Origin: Achromobacter anxifer
GTDB taxonomy: Bacteria > Pseudomonadota > Gammaproteobacteria > Burkholderiales > Burkholderiaceae_B
Direction of reading: 5' to 3'
DNA: 64,000 nucleotides
NCBI RefSeq assembly: GCF_903652925.1
Contig: NZ_CAHLAR010000013.1
Location: 62,001-126,000 of the forward strand
The first letter of the stretch is position 1. Each line of letters begins with the position of its first letter. The notes below the pieces were generated by a model. The model did no database searches and was not told where the DNA came from. It saw nothing but the letters and a program-made list of their open reading frames with translations. Below are positions 18,073 through 26,738 of this stretch, piece after piece. Both the position numbers and the translations under genes were made by a program.

Positions 18073-19056
18073 CTAGGCGCCGGCCACCGCCACTTCCGCA
18101 GCCAGCTGCCTTTCCGCGTAGCGGCGGGCCAGCACGGCGCAGACCATCAGCTGCATCTGGTGGAAGATCATCAGCGGCAGCACCACCACGCCCATCTGCG
18201 AGGTGCCGAACAGCACCGTGGCCAGCGGAATGCCCGAGGCCAGCGACTTCTTCGAGCCGCAGAACACCAGCGTGATCTCGTTCTCCTTGGACAGTCCCAG
18301 CTTGCGGCTGCCCCAGGTCGTGATCAGCAGCACCGCACCCAGCAACAGACCGTTGACCAGCACCATGGTGGCCAGGTCCAGCGGCGGGAAGGCGTGCCAG
18401 ATGCCCTGCGCCACCGCCTCGCTGAACGCGGTATAGACGGCCAGCAGGATCGAACTGCGGTCCACCTTGGACAGGGTGCGGCTGTTGCGTTGCGCCCAGG
18501 CGCCGATCCAGGGCCGCAGCAGGCTGCCCACCGCGAACGGCAGCAACAGTTGCAGCAGGATGCGGCCGGCGTCGGCCAAGCCATGCCCGCCGCCCTGACG
18601 GTGCAGCAGCACCGCCACCAGCAGCGGCGTCAGCACGGTGCCCAGCAGGTTGGACGCGGTGGCGGCGCAGATCGCCCCCGGCACATTGCCGCGCGCCATG
18701 GAGGTGAAGGCGATCGACGACTGCACGGTGGAAGACAGCGTGCAGACGAACAGCACGCCCAGCCACAGCGACGGCGTCAGGAGGCCGGGAAACAGCGCCC
18801 GCAGCCCCAGGCCCAGCGCGGGAAAGAGCAGGAAGGTGCAGGCCAGGATCAGCGCATGCAGGCGCACGTCCTTCACGCCGGCCACGATCGCGTCGGTGGA
18901 AAGGCGGGCGCCGTGCAGGAAGAACAGCAGCGAAATGGCGATGTTGCTGGCCACGGTCATGAACGCCGCGCCCTTGCCCACGGCGGGGAAGAAACTGGCG
19001 AAGACCACCGTGGCGATCAGGATCAGCGTGAATTGGTCGGGCAGGAAGCGGCGCAT
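18073..19056 (-). CDS. Bile acid:sodium symporter (BASS/YfeH) family transporter
   Basis: A 327-residue inner-membrane protein with about nine or ten helices. The conserved tracts LSSTVQSSIAFTSMARGN and FCGSKKSLASGIPLA match the YfeH branch of the BASS family (proline and polar residues in the crossed helices that bind sodium). Substrates are unproven; organic acids are plausible. It is divergent from a LysR gene with about 150 bases between the starts, so that regulator is the likely controller. Confidence 0.87.
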   Translation of the reverse strand: MRRFLPDQFTLILIATVVFASFFPAVGKGAAFMTVASNIAISLLFFLHGARLSTDAIVAGVKDVRLHALILACTFLLFPALGLGLRALFPGLLTPSLWLGVLFVCTLSSTVQSSIAFTSMARGNVPGAICAATASNLLGTVLTPLLVAVLLHRQGGGHGLADAGRILLQLLLPFAVGSLLRPWIGAWAQRNSRTLSKVDRSSILLAVYTAFSEAVAQGIWHAFPPLDLATMVLVNGLLLGAVLLITTWGSRKLGLSKENEITLVFCGSKKSLASGIPLATVLFGTSQMGVVVLPLMIFHQMQLMVCAVLARRYAERQLAAEVAVAGA

Positions 19057-19203
19057 GGCGGGGGCGTGTACACAAGAATGGAAGCCTTGCGCAGGCTCCC
19101 GGGTTTCCCTAAGGCATGCCGAAAACTATAGGCGCGCCCCTTGCCATCGTGAAGACCGCTAGGTACTTTAACTGTCATCGGACTTTCCTATTACCAGGCC
19201 GCC

Positions 19204-20046
19204 ATGCTCAATCCCTTGTGGCTCAAGACCTTCGCCGCCGCCGCGGCCGCTCCCAGCTTCACCGAGACCGCCCGGCGACTGGGCCTGGCCCAGCCCACGG
19301 TCAGCGAGCACATCCGCCAGCTGGAGCTGGCGCTGAACCGCCGCCTGTTCCAGCGCGACACGCACTCGCTGGCGCTTACCAGCGACGGCCGCAGCCTGCT
19401 GGTGCACGCGCAGATCATCCTGGACGCCCATGAACGGGCCGAGCGCCTGTTCGACGCGCCCCGCCTGCGCGGACGGGTGCGCCTGGGCACTTCCGACGAC
19501 CTGGCGATGGGCCCCCTGCCCGACGTGCTCGCCGCCTTCCGGCTGGCGCATCCCGAGGTGGAGCTGGACCTGACCATCGGCGTCACCAGCGAGCTCTACA
19601 AGCTGCTCGACGACAACGGCCTGGACGTCATGATAGGCAAGCGCCGCAAGGGCGACCGCCGCGGCCAGACCCTGCACAAGGAAGCCCTGCTGTGGCAGGC
19701 CAAGGAGGGCCTGCGCGTGGCGCCCGGCGAGCCGCTGCCACTGATCCTGCTGCGCGAACCCAGCGTCACGCGCGGCCTGGCGCTGGATGCGCTGGCGCGC
19801 GCCGGCCGCAGCTGGCAGATCGTCTGCACCAGCACCAGTTACGCGGGCTGCCAGGCGGCCGCGCGCGCGGGCCTGGGCATCACGGTGCAACCCTCGCACC
19901 TGTCCACCGCCGGGCTGGCCGCGCCGGCGGGCGCCGCGCATCTGCCCGCGCTGCCGCAGGTGGAATTCATCGTGATCTCGGCGCCCGCGCCCAACAAGCC
20001 CACCCGCGCGCTGACGGAGATCCTGATGCGCAGCACGCTGACCTGA
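19204..20046 (+). CDS. LysR-family transcriptional regulator
   Basis: A 280-residue regulator with an N-terminal winged helix-turn-helix (about residues 3-62, motif ARRLGLAQPTVSEHIRQLE) and a C-terminal periplasmic-binding-protein-like effector domain. It is divergent from the BASS transporter gene and probably controls it in response to the transported acid. The effector is not predictable from sequence. Confidence 0.88.
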   Translation: MLNPLWLKTFAAAAAAPSFTETARRLGLAQPTVSEHIRQLELALNRRLFQRDTHSLALTSDGRSLLVHAQIILDAHERAERLFDAPRLRGRVRLGTSDDLAMGPLPDVLAAFRLAHPEVELDLTIGVTSELYKLLDDNGLDVMIGKRRKGDRRGQTLHKEALLWQAKEGLRVAPGEPLPLILLREPSVTRGLALDALARAGRSWQIVCTSTSYAGCQAAARAGLGITVQPSHLSTAGLAAPAGAAHLPALPQVEFIVISAPAPNKPTRALTEILMRSTLT

Positions 20047-20058
20047 GCGCGGAACGCG

Positions 20059-20388
20059 CTACTCGGGCAGGTGGTCCGGCACGCCGTCTTCGTCGACCTG
20101 CTTGATGCGGTCCAGCGCGTTGCGCGCGGCCGACATGGCTTCCACCGTGCTGCGGAAGCGCCGGCTGATGAAGATCTCGAAGGCCTGGCTGTCCGGCTCG
20201 TCTTCCTTGGCCTCTTCCGGCGCCTGGGGCGGCGCGTCCGCCTGGGCCGCGGCCTCGGCGTCGCGCTCGGCCTGGGTCTTTTTCTTCGGCAGCCGCCGCG
20301 TTTCGATGAAAGCGCGCGGCGGCACGCGCCCCTCGGGTTGGGTCGCGTACGCGAGCACCGAAAATCCGTTGATGATCTTCTCAGCCAT
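20059..20388 (-). CDS. Conserved hypothetical protein, charged, Ala/Pro-rich centre
   Basis: A 109-residue soluble protein that I do not recognise. Residues 32-66 form a low-complexity acidic and Ala/Pro-rich linker between a basic N-terminal part and a C-terminal helical part (FEIFISRRFRSTVEAMSAARNALDRI). No signal peptide or membrane segment is visible. It lies 72 bases downstream of the N-formylglutamate amidohydrolase gene on the same strand. Codon use is normal for the genome. Confidence 0.65.
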   Translation of the reverse strand: MAEKIINGFSVLAYATQPEGRVPPRAFIETRRLPKKKTQAERDAEAAAQADAPPQAPEEAKEDEPDSQAFEIFISRRFRSTVEAMSAARNALDRIKQVDEDGVPDHLPE

Positions 20389-20460
20389 TGCGGTTCCGTG
20401 TGGCCGCGCCCAAGAAAGGCGCGATTTCTTATTACCGACTACGGCCCGCCGCCAGAAAAC

Positions 20461-21330
20461 TTAAGCCAGCGCGGCCTGGCGCACTCGCACGTACGCCGTC
20501 ACCTGGCGCAGCACGTCGGACAGGTCGGCCTGCAGCGGCGCGAAGCCCGCGTTGCGTTCGCGCGTGGCCTCGTCCATGTACAGCGGACGGCGGATTTCCA
20601 CCTGCAGGCTATGGCGGTTCAGGGCCGGCTGGCCGATCTGCGCGATCAGCTGCACGCCCTTGTAGGGGTCGTTGCGAGCGACGGTATAGCCCTTGCCGCG
20701 CAGCGCCGTTTCGATCAGGGCGATGAACTCGGGTTCACAGGTCGTGCCGTCGCGGTCGCCCAGCACGAAGTCCGCCAGCGGATGCTCGCTCTTGCGGCCC
20801 AGGCGCTCATAGGCGTCGTTGGACATGGAATGCAGGTTCAGGTGCCAGACCGCGCCAAAGCGCTCGCGCACCTGCTGGATCGCCTGCGACAGGGCCGCAT
20901 GGTAGGGCTGGTAATACGCCTCGATGCGATGGCGCACTTCGGCCAGCGTCAGCTTGCGATCGTAGATCGGCGTGGCCCGGTCCATCCTGCGCCAGATCAG
21001 GCCCTTGCCCAGGCGGGTCTTCTCGCCCGGGTCCAGCGGTTCGGGCCAGGGCTGCGCCAGCAGCTCGGGATCCAGATCCTGCAGCGTGCGGTTGGGGTCG
21101 ATGTAGACGCGCGGAAAATTGGCGGCGATCAGCGTGGCGCCCAGGGCGGGCGCAGCCGACCACAACGCGTCCACGTGCGTGTCCTCGCCCTGGCGCAACT
21201 GCGCCAGGGTCGCCGCGGCGCCGAAATCGTCGGGGTAGCGCTCGCCGCTATGCGGCGAATCGCAAACCAGCGGCAGGGCCAGGCCCGTGGGCTCGTGTAC
21301 GGAAACAGCGTTGAAGTCGGCGTGGGTCAT
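20461..21330 (-). CDS. N-formylglutamate amidohydrolase
   Basis: A 289-residue FGase-family enzyme that hydrolyses N-formylglutamate to glutamate and formate, the last step of one histidine degradation route. Zinc-site-like motifs are visible: CDSPHSGERYP near residue 23, a GEDTHVD motif and HLNLHSMSN near 163. The gene starts two bases after the stop of a Bug receptor gene, so the two are co-transcribed. No other hut gene is near. The enzyme may therefore act on an imported N-formyl or N-acyl amino acid brought in with the help of the Bug protein, which is an inference from context. Confidence 0.88.
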   Translation of the reverse strand: MTHADFNAVSVHEPTGLALPLVCDSPHSGERYPDDFGAAATLAQLRQGEDTHVDALWSAAPALGATLIAANFPRVYIDPNRTLQDLDPELLAQPWPEPLDPGEKTRLGKGLIWRRMDRATPIYDRKLTLAEVRHRIEAYYQPYHAALSQAIQQVRERFGAVWHLNLHSMSNDAYERLGRKSEHPLADFVLGDRDGTTCEPEFIALIETALRGKGYTVARNDPYKGVQLIAQIGQPALNRHSLQVEIRRPLYMDEATRERNAGFAPLQADLSDVLRQVTAYVRVRQAALA

Positions 21331-21332
21331 CG

Positions 21333-22322
21333 TCAGTCAGCCTGGATGTTCGCAGTCTTGGCAACCTTGGCGTAGCGGGCCAGGGCTTGCTCGATCTGCA
21401 CCTGGAATTCCTGGGGAGTGGTGCGCACCAGAGTACCACCCACCTCCTCGGCCTTCTTGCGGAACTCCGGATCCTCCTGCGCGGCGCGCACTGCCTTGTT
21501 CAGGCGTTCGACCACGGCGGGCGGCGTGCCAGCCGGCGCCACCAGGCCGAACCAGCCGCCCGTGCCCATGTCGGGGTAGCCCAGTTCGATGTAGGTCGGC
21601 ACCTCGGGCAGGAGCGGCGAGCGTTCCGAGCCCAGCACCGCCAGCGCGCGCAGCTTGCCGCCCAGCACCTGCGGCAAGGTCGAGGACAGGTTGTCGGTGA
21701 TCGCGTCCACCTGTCCGCCCATCACGTCATTGAGCGCCGGGCCCGCGCCGCGGTACGGCACGTGCAGCAGCTTGATGCCGGACAGCATCATGAAGTTCTC
21801 GATGTTCACGTGGCCCAGCGAACCCACGCCCGGCGAGGCGAAGCTGTAGCGTTCCGGCTGCTGCTTCGCCAGGGCCACGAATTCGGCCATGTTCTTGGCG
21901 GGGATATTGGGGTTGATGGCAAAGATGCTGGGCACGGCCACCACATTGGCCACCGGCACGAAGTCCTTCACCGGGTCGTAGTTCATCTTGCGGAACACGG
22001 CCGGGTTCGAGCCGTGGGTGCTCATCGTGGCCATGCCCAGGGTGTAGCCATCCGGCGTGGCGCGCGCCACCTGTTCCATGCCCAGCGAACCGCCGGCGCC
22101 GGCCTTGTTCTCGACCACGATGGTCTGCTTCAGGTCGCGGCCGGCGTACTCCGCCACCAGGCGCGCCACGATGTCGGTCGAACCGCCGGCGGCAAACGGC
22201 ACCACCAGCTTGATGGGACGGACGGGGTAGTCGGCGGCTTGGGCGATGCCGGCAAAGGTCAGCGTGGCGAACATGCCGGCGAGCGCGCAGCGCGCGGACC
22301 GGCCCAGAAGGCGGCGGGACAT
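21333..22322 (-). CDS. Bug family (TctC) periplasmic solute-binding receptor
   Basis: A 329-residue secreted receptor with a cleavable signal peptide (ending AGIAQA, about residue 29). It has the Bug signatures YPxRPIKLVVPFAAGG at the mature N terminus, VARATPDGYT, and HVPYRGAGPALNDVMGGQVD. Bug proteins bind carboxylates, amides or aromatic acids for tripartite tricarboxylate transporters, but most are orphans with no linked permease, as here. It is first in an operon with an N-formylglutamate amidohydrolase and divergent from a LysR gene. Confidence 0.92.
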   Translation of the reverse strand: MSRRLLGRSARCALAGMFATLTFAGIAQAADYPVRPIKLVVPFAAGGSTDIVARLVAEYAGRDLKQTIVVENKAGAGGSLGMEQVARATPDGYTLGMATMSTHGSNPAVFRKMNYDPVKDFVPVANVVAVPSIFAINPNIPAKNMAEFVALAKQQPERYSFASPGVGSLGHVNIENFMMLSGIKLLHVPYRGAGPALNDVMGGQVDAITDNLSSTLPQVLGGKLRALAVLGSERSPLLPEVPTYIELGYPDMGTGGWFGLVAPAGTPPAVVERLNKAVRAAQEDPEFRKKAEEVGGTLVRTTPQEFQVQIEQALARYAKVAKTANIQAD

Positions 22323-22434
22323 GGGGATGGCTCCGAAAGTTGAAGGTCAGTCGACAAGGCCGCCAGTGTCCGAACTTTACGATCCCCTTTCAAACGACTA
22401 TATTGCACGCGTTCATTACCGTTGATCATGCTAG

Positions 22435-23367
22435 ATGCGACTGCACTCGCCCTCCATGTCCGAGCTGCATGCCTTCGTCACGGCGGCGCGCCTGGGCAGC
22501 TTCACCCGCGCCGCCGACATCCTGTGCGTGACCCAAGGGGCCGTCAGCCGCGCCATCTCGCGCCTGGAAGCGCATTTCGGCCAGCCGCTGATGTATCGCA
22601 ATGCCCACGGGCTGACCCTGACCGAGACCGGCCGCCGTCTATACGAGGGCGCGCAGGCGCCGCTGCAGGCGATCGAAACGCTCAGCGCCGGATTGCGCGC
22701 CGACGACCGCCGCCTGCGCCTGACACTGTCCACCGTCCCGACGCTGGCCAGCGCCTGGCTGGTGCCGCGCCTGCCCGACTTCCACGCGCGTCATCCCGAC
22801 ATCCAGCTGGGCTTCGCCGCCTATCGCCGCAACGAGGATTTCTCGGGCGCGACGCCCGACGCCAGCATTCTGTCCGGCATGCCCGAGCAATGGCCGGGCT
22901 GGCAGGTGGACTACGTGATCGGGCGCGAGATGGTCGTGATCTGCCACCCTGGCCGACTGGCGACGCGGCGCGCCCAGGGTCTCTGGGACACCCCGGCCGG
23001 CCTGCTGGGCGAACCGCTGCTCTATCACTCGAACGGAATGGACAACTGGGCGCAATGGCTGGCCGCGGCTGGCGTGCCGCGCCCGGCCGCCCAGCTGTCC
23101 AATGGATTCGACCAGGTTTCCATCCTGGTGCGGGCCGTCATGGCCGACATGGGCATCGCCGTGCTGCAACGCTGCCTGGTCCACGACGACCTGCAGGCCG
23201 GACGCGTCGCGGCGCCTTTTCCCGACCTGCCCGTCCGCATTGCCCGCGGCTACCACCTGTGCTCCCCGGCCCAGCGCCGCGACCATTACGCTCTGGCCTG
23301 CTTCCGCCAGTGGCTGCTGGAAACCGCCGGACAGGATCCCGACGTGCTGGCCGCCAACCCGGCCTGA
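22435..23367 (+). CDS. LysR-family transcriptional regulator (GcvA-like)
   Basis: A 310-residue regulator. The DNA-binding domain (residues 8-66) contains GSFTRAADILCVTQGAVSRAI, and the effector domain follows. Its length and the order of motifs resemble the GcvA-type LysR branch. The gene is divergent from the Bug/N-formylglutamate amidohydrolase operon with 112 bases between the starts, so it probably controls that operon. The start at 22435 is the first ATG; an ATG seven codons later is possible. Confidence 0.88.
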   Translation: MRLHSPSMSELHAFVTAARLGSFTRAADILCVTQGAVSRAISRLEAHFGQPLMYRNAHGLTLTETGRRLYEGAQAPLQAIETLSAGLRADDRRLRLTLSTVPTLASAWLVPRLPDFHARHPDIQLGFAAYRRNEDFSGATPDASILSGMPEQWPGWQVDYVIGREMVVICHPGRLATRRAQGLWDTPAGLLGEPLLYHSNGMDNWAQWLAAAGVPRPAAQLSNGFDQVSILVRAVMADMGIAVLQRCLVHDDLQAGRVAAPFPDLPVRIARGYHLCSPAQRRDHYALACFRQWLLETAGQDPDVLAANPA

Positions 23368-23420
23368 ATCCCGGGCGCGCGGATACAGGCGGTTGCGGGA
23401 ATCGGCCGGAAAAACACTAC

Positions 23421-23454
23421 AAAATGAAAACGGGCTCCTGATCGGGAGCCCGTT
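23421..23454 (-). terminator. Intrinsic terminator of the zinc-ribbon gene, shared with lysR
   Basis: AACGGGCTCC (23429-23438) and GGAGCCCGTT (23445-23454) form a perfect 10-bp stem with a six-base loop. On the minus strand it is followed by TTTTCATTTTG, which suits the convergent zinc-ribbon gene. Confidence 0.75.
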
Positions 23455-23493
23455 ACGGGTGCTGCACCACGCCGTCGGCGCGGCCTGGGAGGC

Positions 23494-23709
23494 TCAGGGT
23501 GCGAGCTTGAAGCCCAGGTCCACGCCCCACTTGTCGGTCTCGCGCAGCCACTTTGCGCCGCAATTCAGGCAACGGAAGTGGTCTTCGCGGCTTTCTTCGC
23601 GGCCTTTCTGCGTCGGATTGGTGAATCCCTGGTGACCCAGATGAGCATGCGGCGCGACGCCAGCAAGCCCGGGGTTAATGCGTTGGCAAGCCAGGCACAT
23701 AACGCTCAT
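23494..23709 (-). CDS. Small zinc-ribbon protein
   Basis: A 71-residue protein with two CxxC pairs, CLAC near residue 5 and CLNC near residue 48, which can form one zinc ribbon. A histidine-containing loop (HAHLGHQG) lies between them. The chosen start, MSVMCLAC, is supported by the position of the first CxxC. A longer frame upstream runs into AT-rich non-coding sequence. Function unknown; it may bind nucleic acid or another protein. Confidence 0.7.
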   Translation of the reverse strand: MSVMCLACQRINPGLAGVAPHAHLGHQGFTNPTQKGREESREDHFRCLNCGAKWLRETDKWGVDLGFKLAP

Positions 23710-23812
23710 TGGTGCTTCCCTACAAACATAGTTACTAAATTGTAAGGGATTCCACCAATACTTTTCTATCGTTCTATGACGATAAATCCAAAAATAATTG
23801 TTAACGCCACAA

Positions 23813-24919
23813 TTAAACAACAGTCGGCAAGGCCGCCAGGCAGGTCGCCAGGTGGTACGGCGAGGTCGACGGCATGTCCTTGCGCACCACCGCTGCGCCC
23901 GCGTCCAGGCATTCGAACCAGCCGCCCGCGTGCAGGAAACGGTTCCGGAATGCGGCCAGGCCGGACTCCAGCGCGGGCAGGTCGCCCAGCACCGCCAGCA
24001 CCCGCAGGTATTCGGTCTGCGCCCAGATCCGGCGCGTGTCGTCGATGACGGCGCCCGCCTCGCTCAGGGACGCGATCACGCCGCCCTCGTCCACGCCATG
24101 CCGCCGTGACCACTGCACGGCGCGCGGTAGCGATTCCGCCAATTCCAGGCCGTCGAAGACTTCCGCCGAACCATGCACCAGCGACAGCCATTCGAACTGA
24201 TGTCCGGGTTCCAGCCGGTTGCCCGCCCCCCCCTGGCGTTCTTCCGAAATGCACTGCGTGGGCGCGTGCACGAAGAAGTGGCTGATGCCCTGGGCCAGGC
24301 TGCGCAGACGCTGCGCATATAGCGCCGGCTCCGCGACCTGCGCGGCGGCCAGGTAGGCCTCGGTCAGATGCATCATGGGATTCTGCGCGGGCGCGCGCAA
24401 CGGCTGGCTCAGGTCTGGGCTGAGCGCCGCGTGATACAGCGAATCCGCCGTTTTGAAGCGCGCCTCGATGGTCGAGGACGTGGCCAGCATGAGCTTGCGC
24501 GCATCCGCGTTGCGGCTGCGGCGGAAATAGGCGGCGCAAGCCAGCACGATGAACGCGTGGGTGTACAGGTCCTGGGTTTCGTCCAGCGGGCGCGCGGCGG
24601 CGTCCACGCTATAGCGCCAGCCGCCGCTGGCCTCGTCGCGGAACACGCGCCGCAGCGACTCGAACAGCACGCCAGCATGCGCGCCCGCAGCGGCGCCCGG
24701 AGCTTCCGAGAACACATAGAGCTGGCGCGCGCAGGCCATCGCGCGGTAGCGCTCGGCAGGCAGCGGCGCTCCGGTGGCGGAATCCAGCGATTCAAAAGGC
24801 AGACCCAGCGCGCCATTGAAGCCCTGCCCCATCCACATGGGCAGGACGATGGAATCGTAATGGTCGCGAAATGCGCGGATGAGTTCCGCGAGAGAAGAGT
24901 TGGTCTGTGCGGCAGTCAT
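23813..24919 (-). CDS. AGE family epimerase/isomerase (N-acylglucosamine 2-epimerase like)
   Basis: A 368-residue (alpha/alpha)6-barrel sugar isomerase. Family motifs are PMMHLTEAYLAA near the middle, EPGHQFEW and the late YHLATCLAAL. The histidines in these motifs are the predicted catalytic acid/base pair. Relatives interconvert N-acylglucosamine and N-acylmannosamine, mannose and fructose, or cellobiose epimers, so substrate cannot be decided. The start at MTAAQTN is preferred; MRRSKM five codons upstream is also possible. Not clearly in an operon. Confidence 0.85.
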   Translation of the reverse strand: MTAAQTNSSLAELIRAFRDHYDSIVLPMWMGQGFNGALGLPFESLDSATGAPLPAERYRAMACARQLYVFSEAPGAAAGAHAGVLFESLRRVFRDEASGGWRYSVDAAARPLDETQDLYTHAFIVLACAAYFRRSRNADARKLMLATSSTIEARFKTADSLYHAALSPDLSQPLRAPAQNPMMHLTEAYLAAAQVAEPALYAQRLRSLAQGISHFFVHAPTQCISEERQGGAGNRLEPGHQFEWLSLVHGSAEVFDGLELAESLPRAVQWSRRHGVDEGGVIASLSEAGAVIDDTRRIWAQTEYLRVLAVLGDLPALESGLAAFRNRFLHAGGWFECLDAGAAVVRKDMPSTSPYHLATCLAALPTVV

Positions 24920-25066
24920 CTTGGAACGGCGCATACCCGCTAAGGGCTCCAGATTTTGGAGCAGCAACGATAACCGAAATTTTCGCCGCAATTCCTTGAG
25001 TATGCTCCGAAGCGTCATGCTCACACAGACCGGTCCCGCCAATCAGCTCCGTCCAGGGCCAGCGCC

Positions 25067-25279
25067 CTATCGGAAGATGTTTTCCTCTACCCAGTTTTGC
25101 GCGAATACTTCCGCGCGATCACGTGCTTCGTCCAACGAAGCGCAGTTGCCCAAGTGGGAAAACGCGGCATCCACTTCGGTGCCGCCCTCGGCCGTAACCG
25201 TCAGCAATACGCCATATCCGCCGGTATCCATGGCCGCTGTGGAAACGTCGATCAGTACTTCCTGGTCACGATGCTGCAT
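25067..25279 (-). CDS. Conserved hypothetical small acidic protein
   Basis: A 70-residue soluble, acidic protein without a recognised domain. A strong ribosome-binding site (GGGAGG) sits eight bases before the ATG. The predicted fold is a beta-rich N-terminal half followed by a helix (SLDEARDRAEVFAQNWVEEN). Immediately upstream is an AT-richer gap with two short hairpins. Function unknown. Confidence 0.65.
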   Translation of the reverse strand: MQHRDQEVLIDVSTAAMDTGGYGVLLTVTAEGGTEVDAAFSHLGNCASLDEARDRAEVFAQNWVEENIFR

Positions 25280-25631
25280 GTGCTACCTCCCAGTCGGTTA
25301 CTTAAACGCGTGAACCACGCGTGACGTTGCGGGAGCAGAAATCCCGCGCAAATGAATAGACCTGCAAACGTCACGCAAGTTCATCTTACTGGTGACTCGA
25401 TGACCGCGATATGCGGAAAAGCAGTCAAAGCGCGCATTCTGTCTCAGGAAATTCCCGTAGTCAGACACGAATAGTCGCGAAGCTGAGAAATACTGCGAAA
25501 ACATTCGCAAAATGTGGGGGAATATCGCAGGCAAAACGATCAAGACGCGGCCAAACGCGGGGTGCGGCTCCGCTCCCGTTCGCTTGTCGACATTGTCGGA
25601 TCCGCAACTGCCGCGAGTTGCGCGAATGCGC
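25280..25631. other. Gene-free, comparatively AT-rich gap
   Basis: This 352-base stretch is visibly less GC-rich than its surroundings and holds no convincing gene. Two adjacent perfect short hairpins lie at its left end: CGCGTG/CACGCG at 25307-25321 and GCGGGA/TCCCGC at 25329-25347. They would sit in the leader of the 70-residue gene at 25067-25279. Confidence 0.5.
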
Positions 25632-25856
25632 CTATCTCAGATGGATGGCGCCAGGCTCTTCCATGCGCAGCGAAAGCTTGCCCTTGTCGGTGATGAGCCA
25701 ACGGCCGTCGGCGCCGGCCTCGATGCAACGCAGCGTCTCCAGCGCCTGCGCCACATGCGCGGGCACTTCAGTCTGGGTGGCGCCGGGCTCGCAGTTGTCG
25801 GCCACGATGCGCAGCCAATGACCCAGTTCACCTTTCTCGAAACGATGCAATGCCAT
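25632..25856 (-). CDS. Conserved hypothetical small protein
   Basis: A 74-residue soluble protein (start MALHRFEKGELGHWLRIV) with no recognised domain. The N-terminal half is helical, and the C-terminal half (GRWLITDKGKLSLRMEE) looks like beta strands. A GAGAGAAC box precedes the ATG. It is followed by an AT-rich gap and preceded by a TSUP transporter gene on the same strand. Confidence 0.6.
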   Translation of the reverse strand: MALHRFEKGELGHWLRIVADNCEPGATQTEVPAHVAQALETLRCIEAGADGRWLITDKGKLSLRMEEPGAIHLR

Positions 25857-25893
25857 GCGGTGTTCTCTCTTGAATACCCAACGATAGCATGGG

Positions 25894-26640
25894 CTAGGCC
25901 AACAGCCTGGGCAGCGACGACGCCAGCAGCGCCACGCCCGACGCGGTCAGCAGGCCCAGCACGATGCGGCGGAACGCCACGTCGCTGATGCCCACGTACA
26001 CCCGCGTGCCCCATAAGGTGGGCACCAGCATCGCGGGCACGATCACCGCGAACAGCGGCAGCATGTCGCGGGTGACGACGCCGGTATATACATAGCTCGC
26101 CATTGTCACGATCAGCATGGACAGATTGAAGTTCTGGATCACCGCGCGCTGCACGTCGCGGTCGAAACGGCGCAGGGTGCACCACAGCGTGGGAATGACG
26201 CCGGTGAATCCGCCGATGCCGCCCATGACCCCGCCCATCGCGCCCGCCACGCCATCGGCGAATCTGCCGCCCGCGGTGATGCGCGGCAAGCGTGCCGCGA
26301 ACAGCATGACCGGACACCAGATCGCCAGCAGTCCGCCGATCAGCGCCTTGAACAGCAGCGGATCCAGATACGGCAGCAGCTTGACTCCCAGCGGTATGCC
26401 CAGCAATCCGCCCGCGATGAACGGCAGCAGCTGCGCCGTGGCGAATCCCCGGCGCACCGTGAACGCCGCCAGCAACTGGCCGGTCAGCGAGCCGAACACC
26501 ACCATGGCGGCAGCCAGCTTCGGGTCTATCGTCCAGGCCCAGAACGACATGGCCACCATGCCGAAGCCGAAGCCCGACAGGCCCTGCACGAAACCGGCGG
26601 CCATGGCGCCCGCCGCGACCAGCACATATAAGGAATCCAT
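25894..26640 (-). CDS. TSUP (TauE/SafE) family sulfite/anion exporter
   Basis: A 248-residue membrane protein with about eight helices. The paired TSUP repeats are visible as GLSGFGFGMVA near the N terminus and GGVMGGIGGFTGV near the middle. Family members move sulfonates, sulfite or organic anions. The ATG at 26640 is used, because residues upstream of it (MRRESSG...) are not hydrophobic and belong to the intergenic region. Confidence 0.85.
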   Translation of the reverse strand: MDSLYVLVAAGAMAAGFVQGLSGFGFGMVAMSFWAWTIDPKLAAAMVVFGSLTGQLLAAFTVRRGFATAQLLPFIAGGLLGIPLGVKLLPYLDPLLFKALIGGLLAIWCPVMLFAARLPRITAGGRFADGVAGAMGGVMGGIGGFTGVIPTLWCTLRRFDRDVQRAVIQNFNLSMLIVTMASYVYTGVVTRDMLPLFAVIVPAMLVPTLWGTRVYVGISDVAFRRIVLGLLTASGVALLASSLPRLLA

Positions 26641-26738
26641 ATCCGCCGCACGCCCGCAAGAGATGCCGGATGACTCCCGGCGCACGACATTCTAGAACGC
26701 GCCGCGCCCTGCTCCGTCCCGGCGCGCCAGCCCGCGCG

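Noticed and set aside
20405-20423. CGCGCC/GGCGCG hairpin as a terminator
   Set aside because: It has only six pairs and lies between two minus-strand genes, with no T-run on that strand. It probably has no terminator role.
25298-25543. 81-codon minus-strand frame in the AT-rich gap
   Set aside because: No ribosome-binding site, amino-acid composition is random and no family resemblance is visible.
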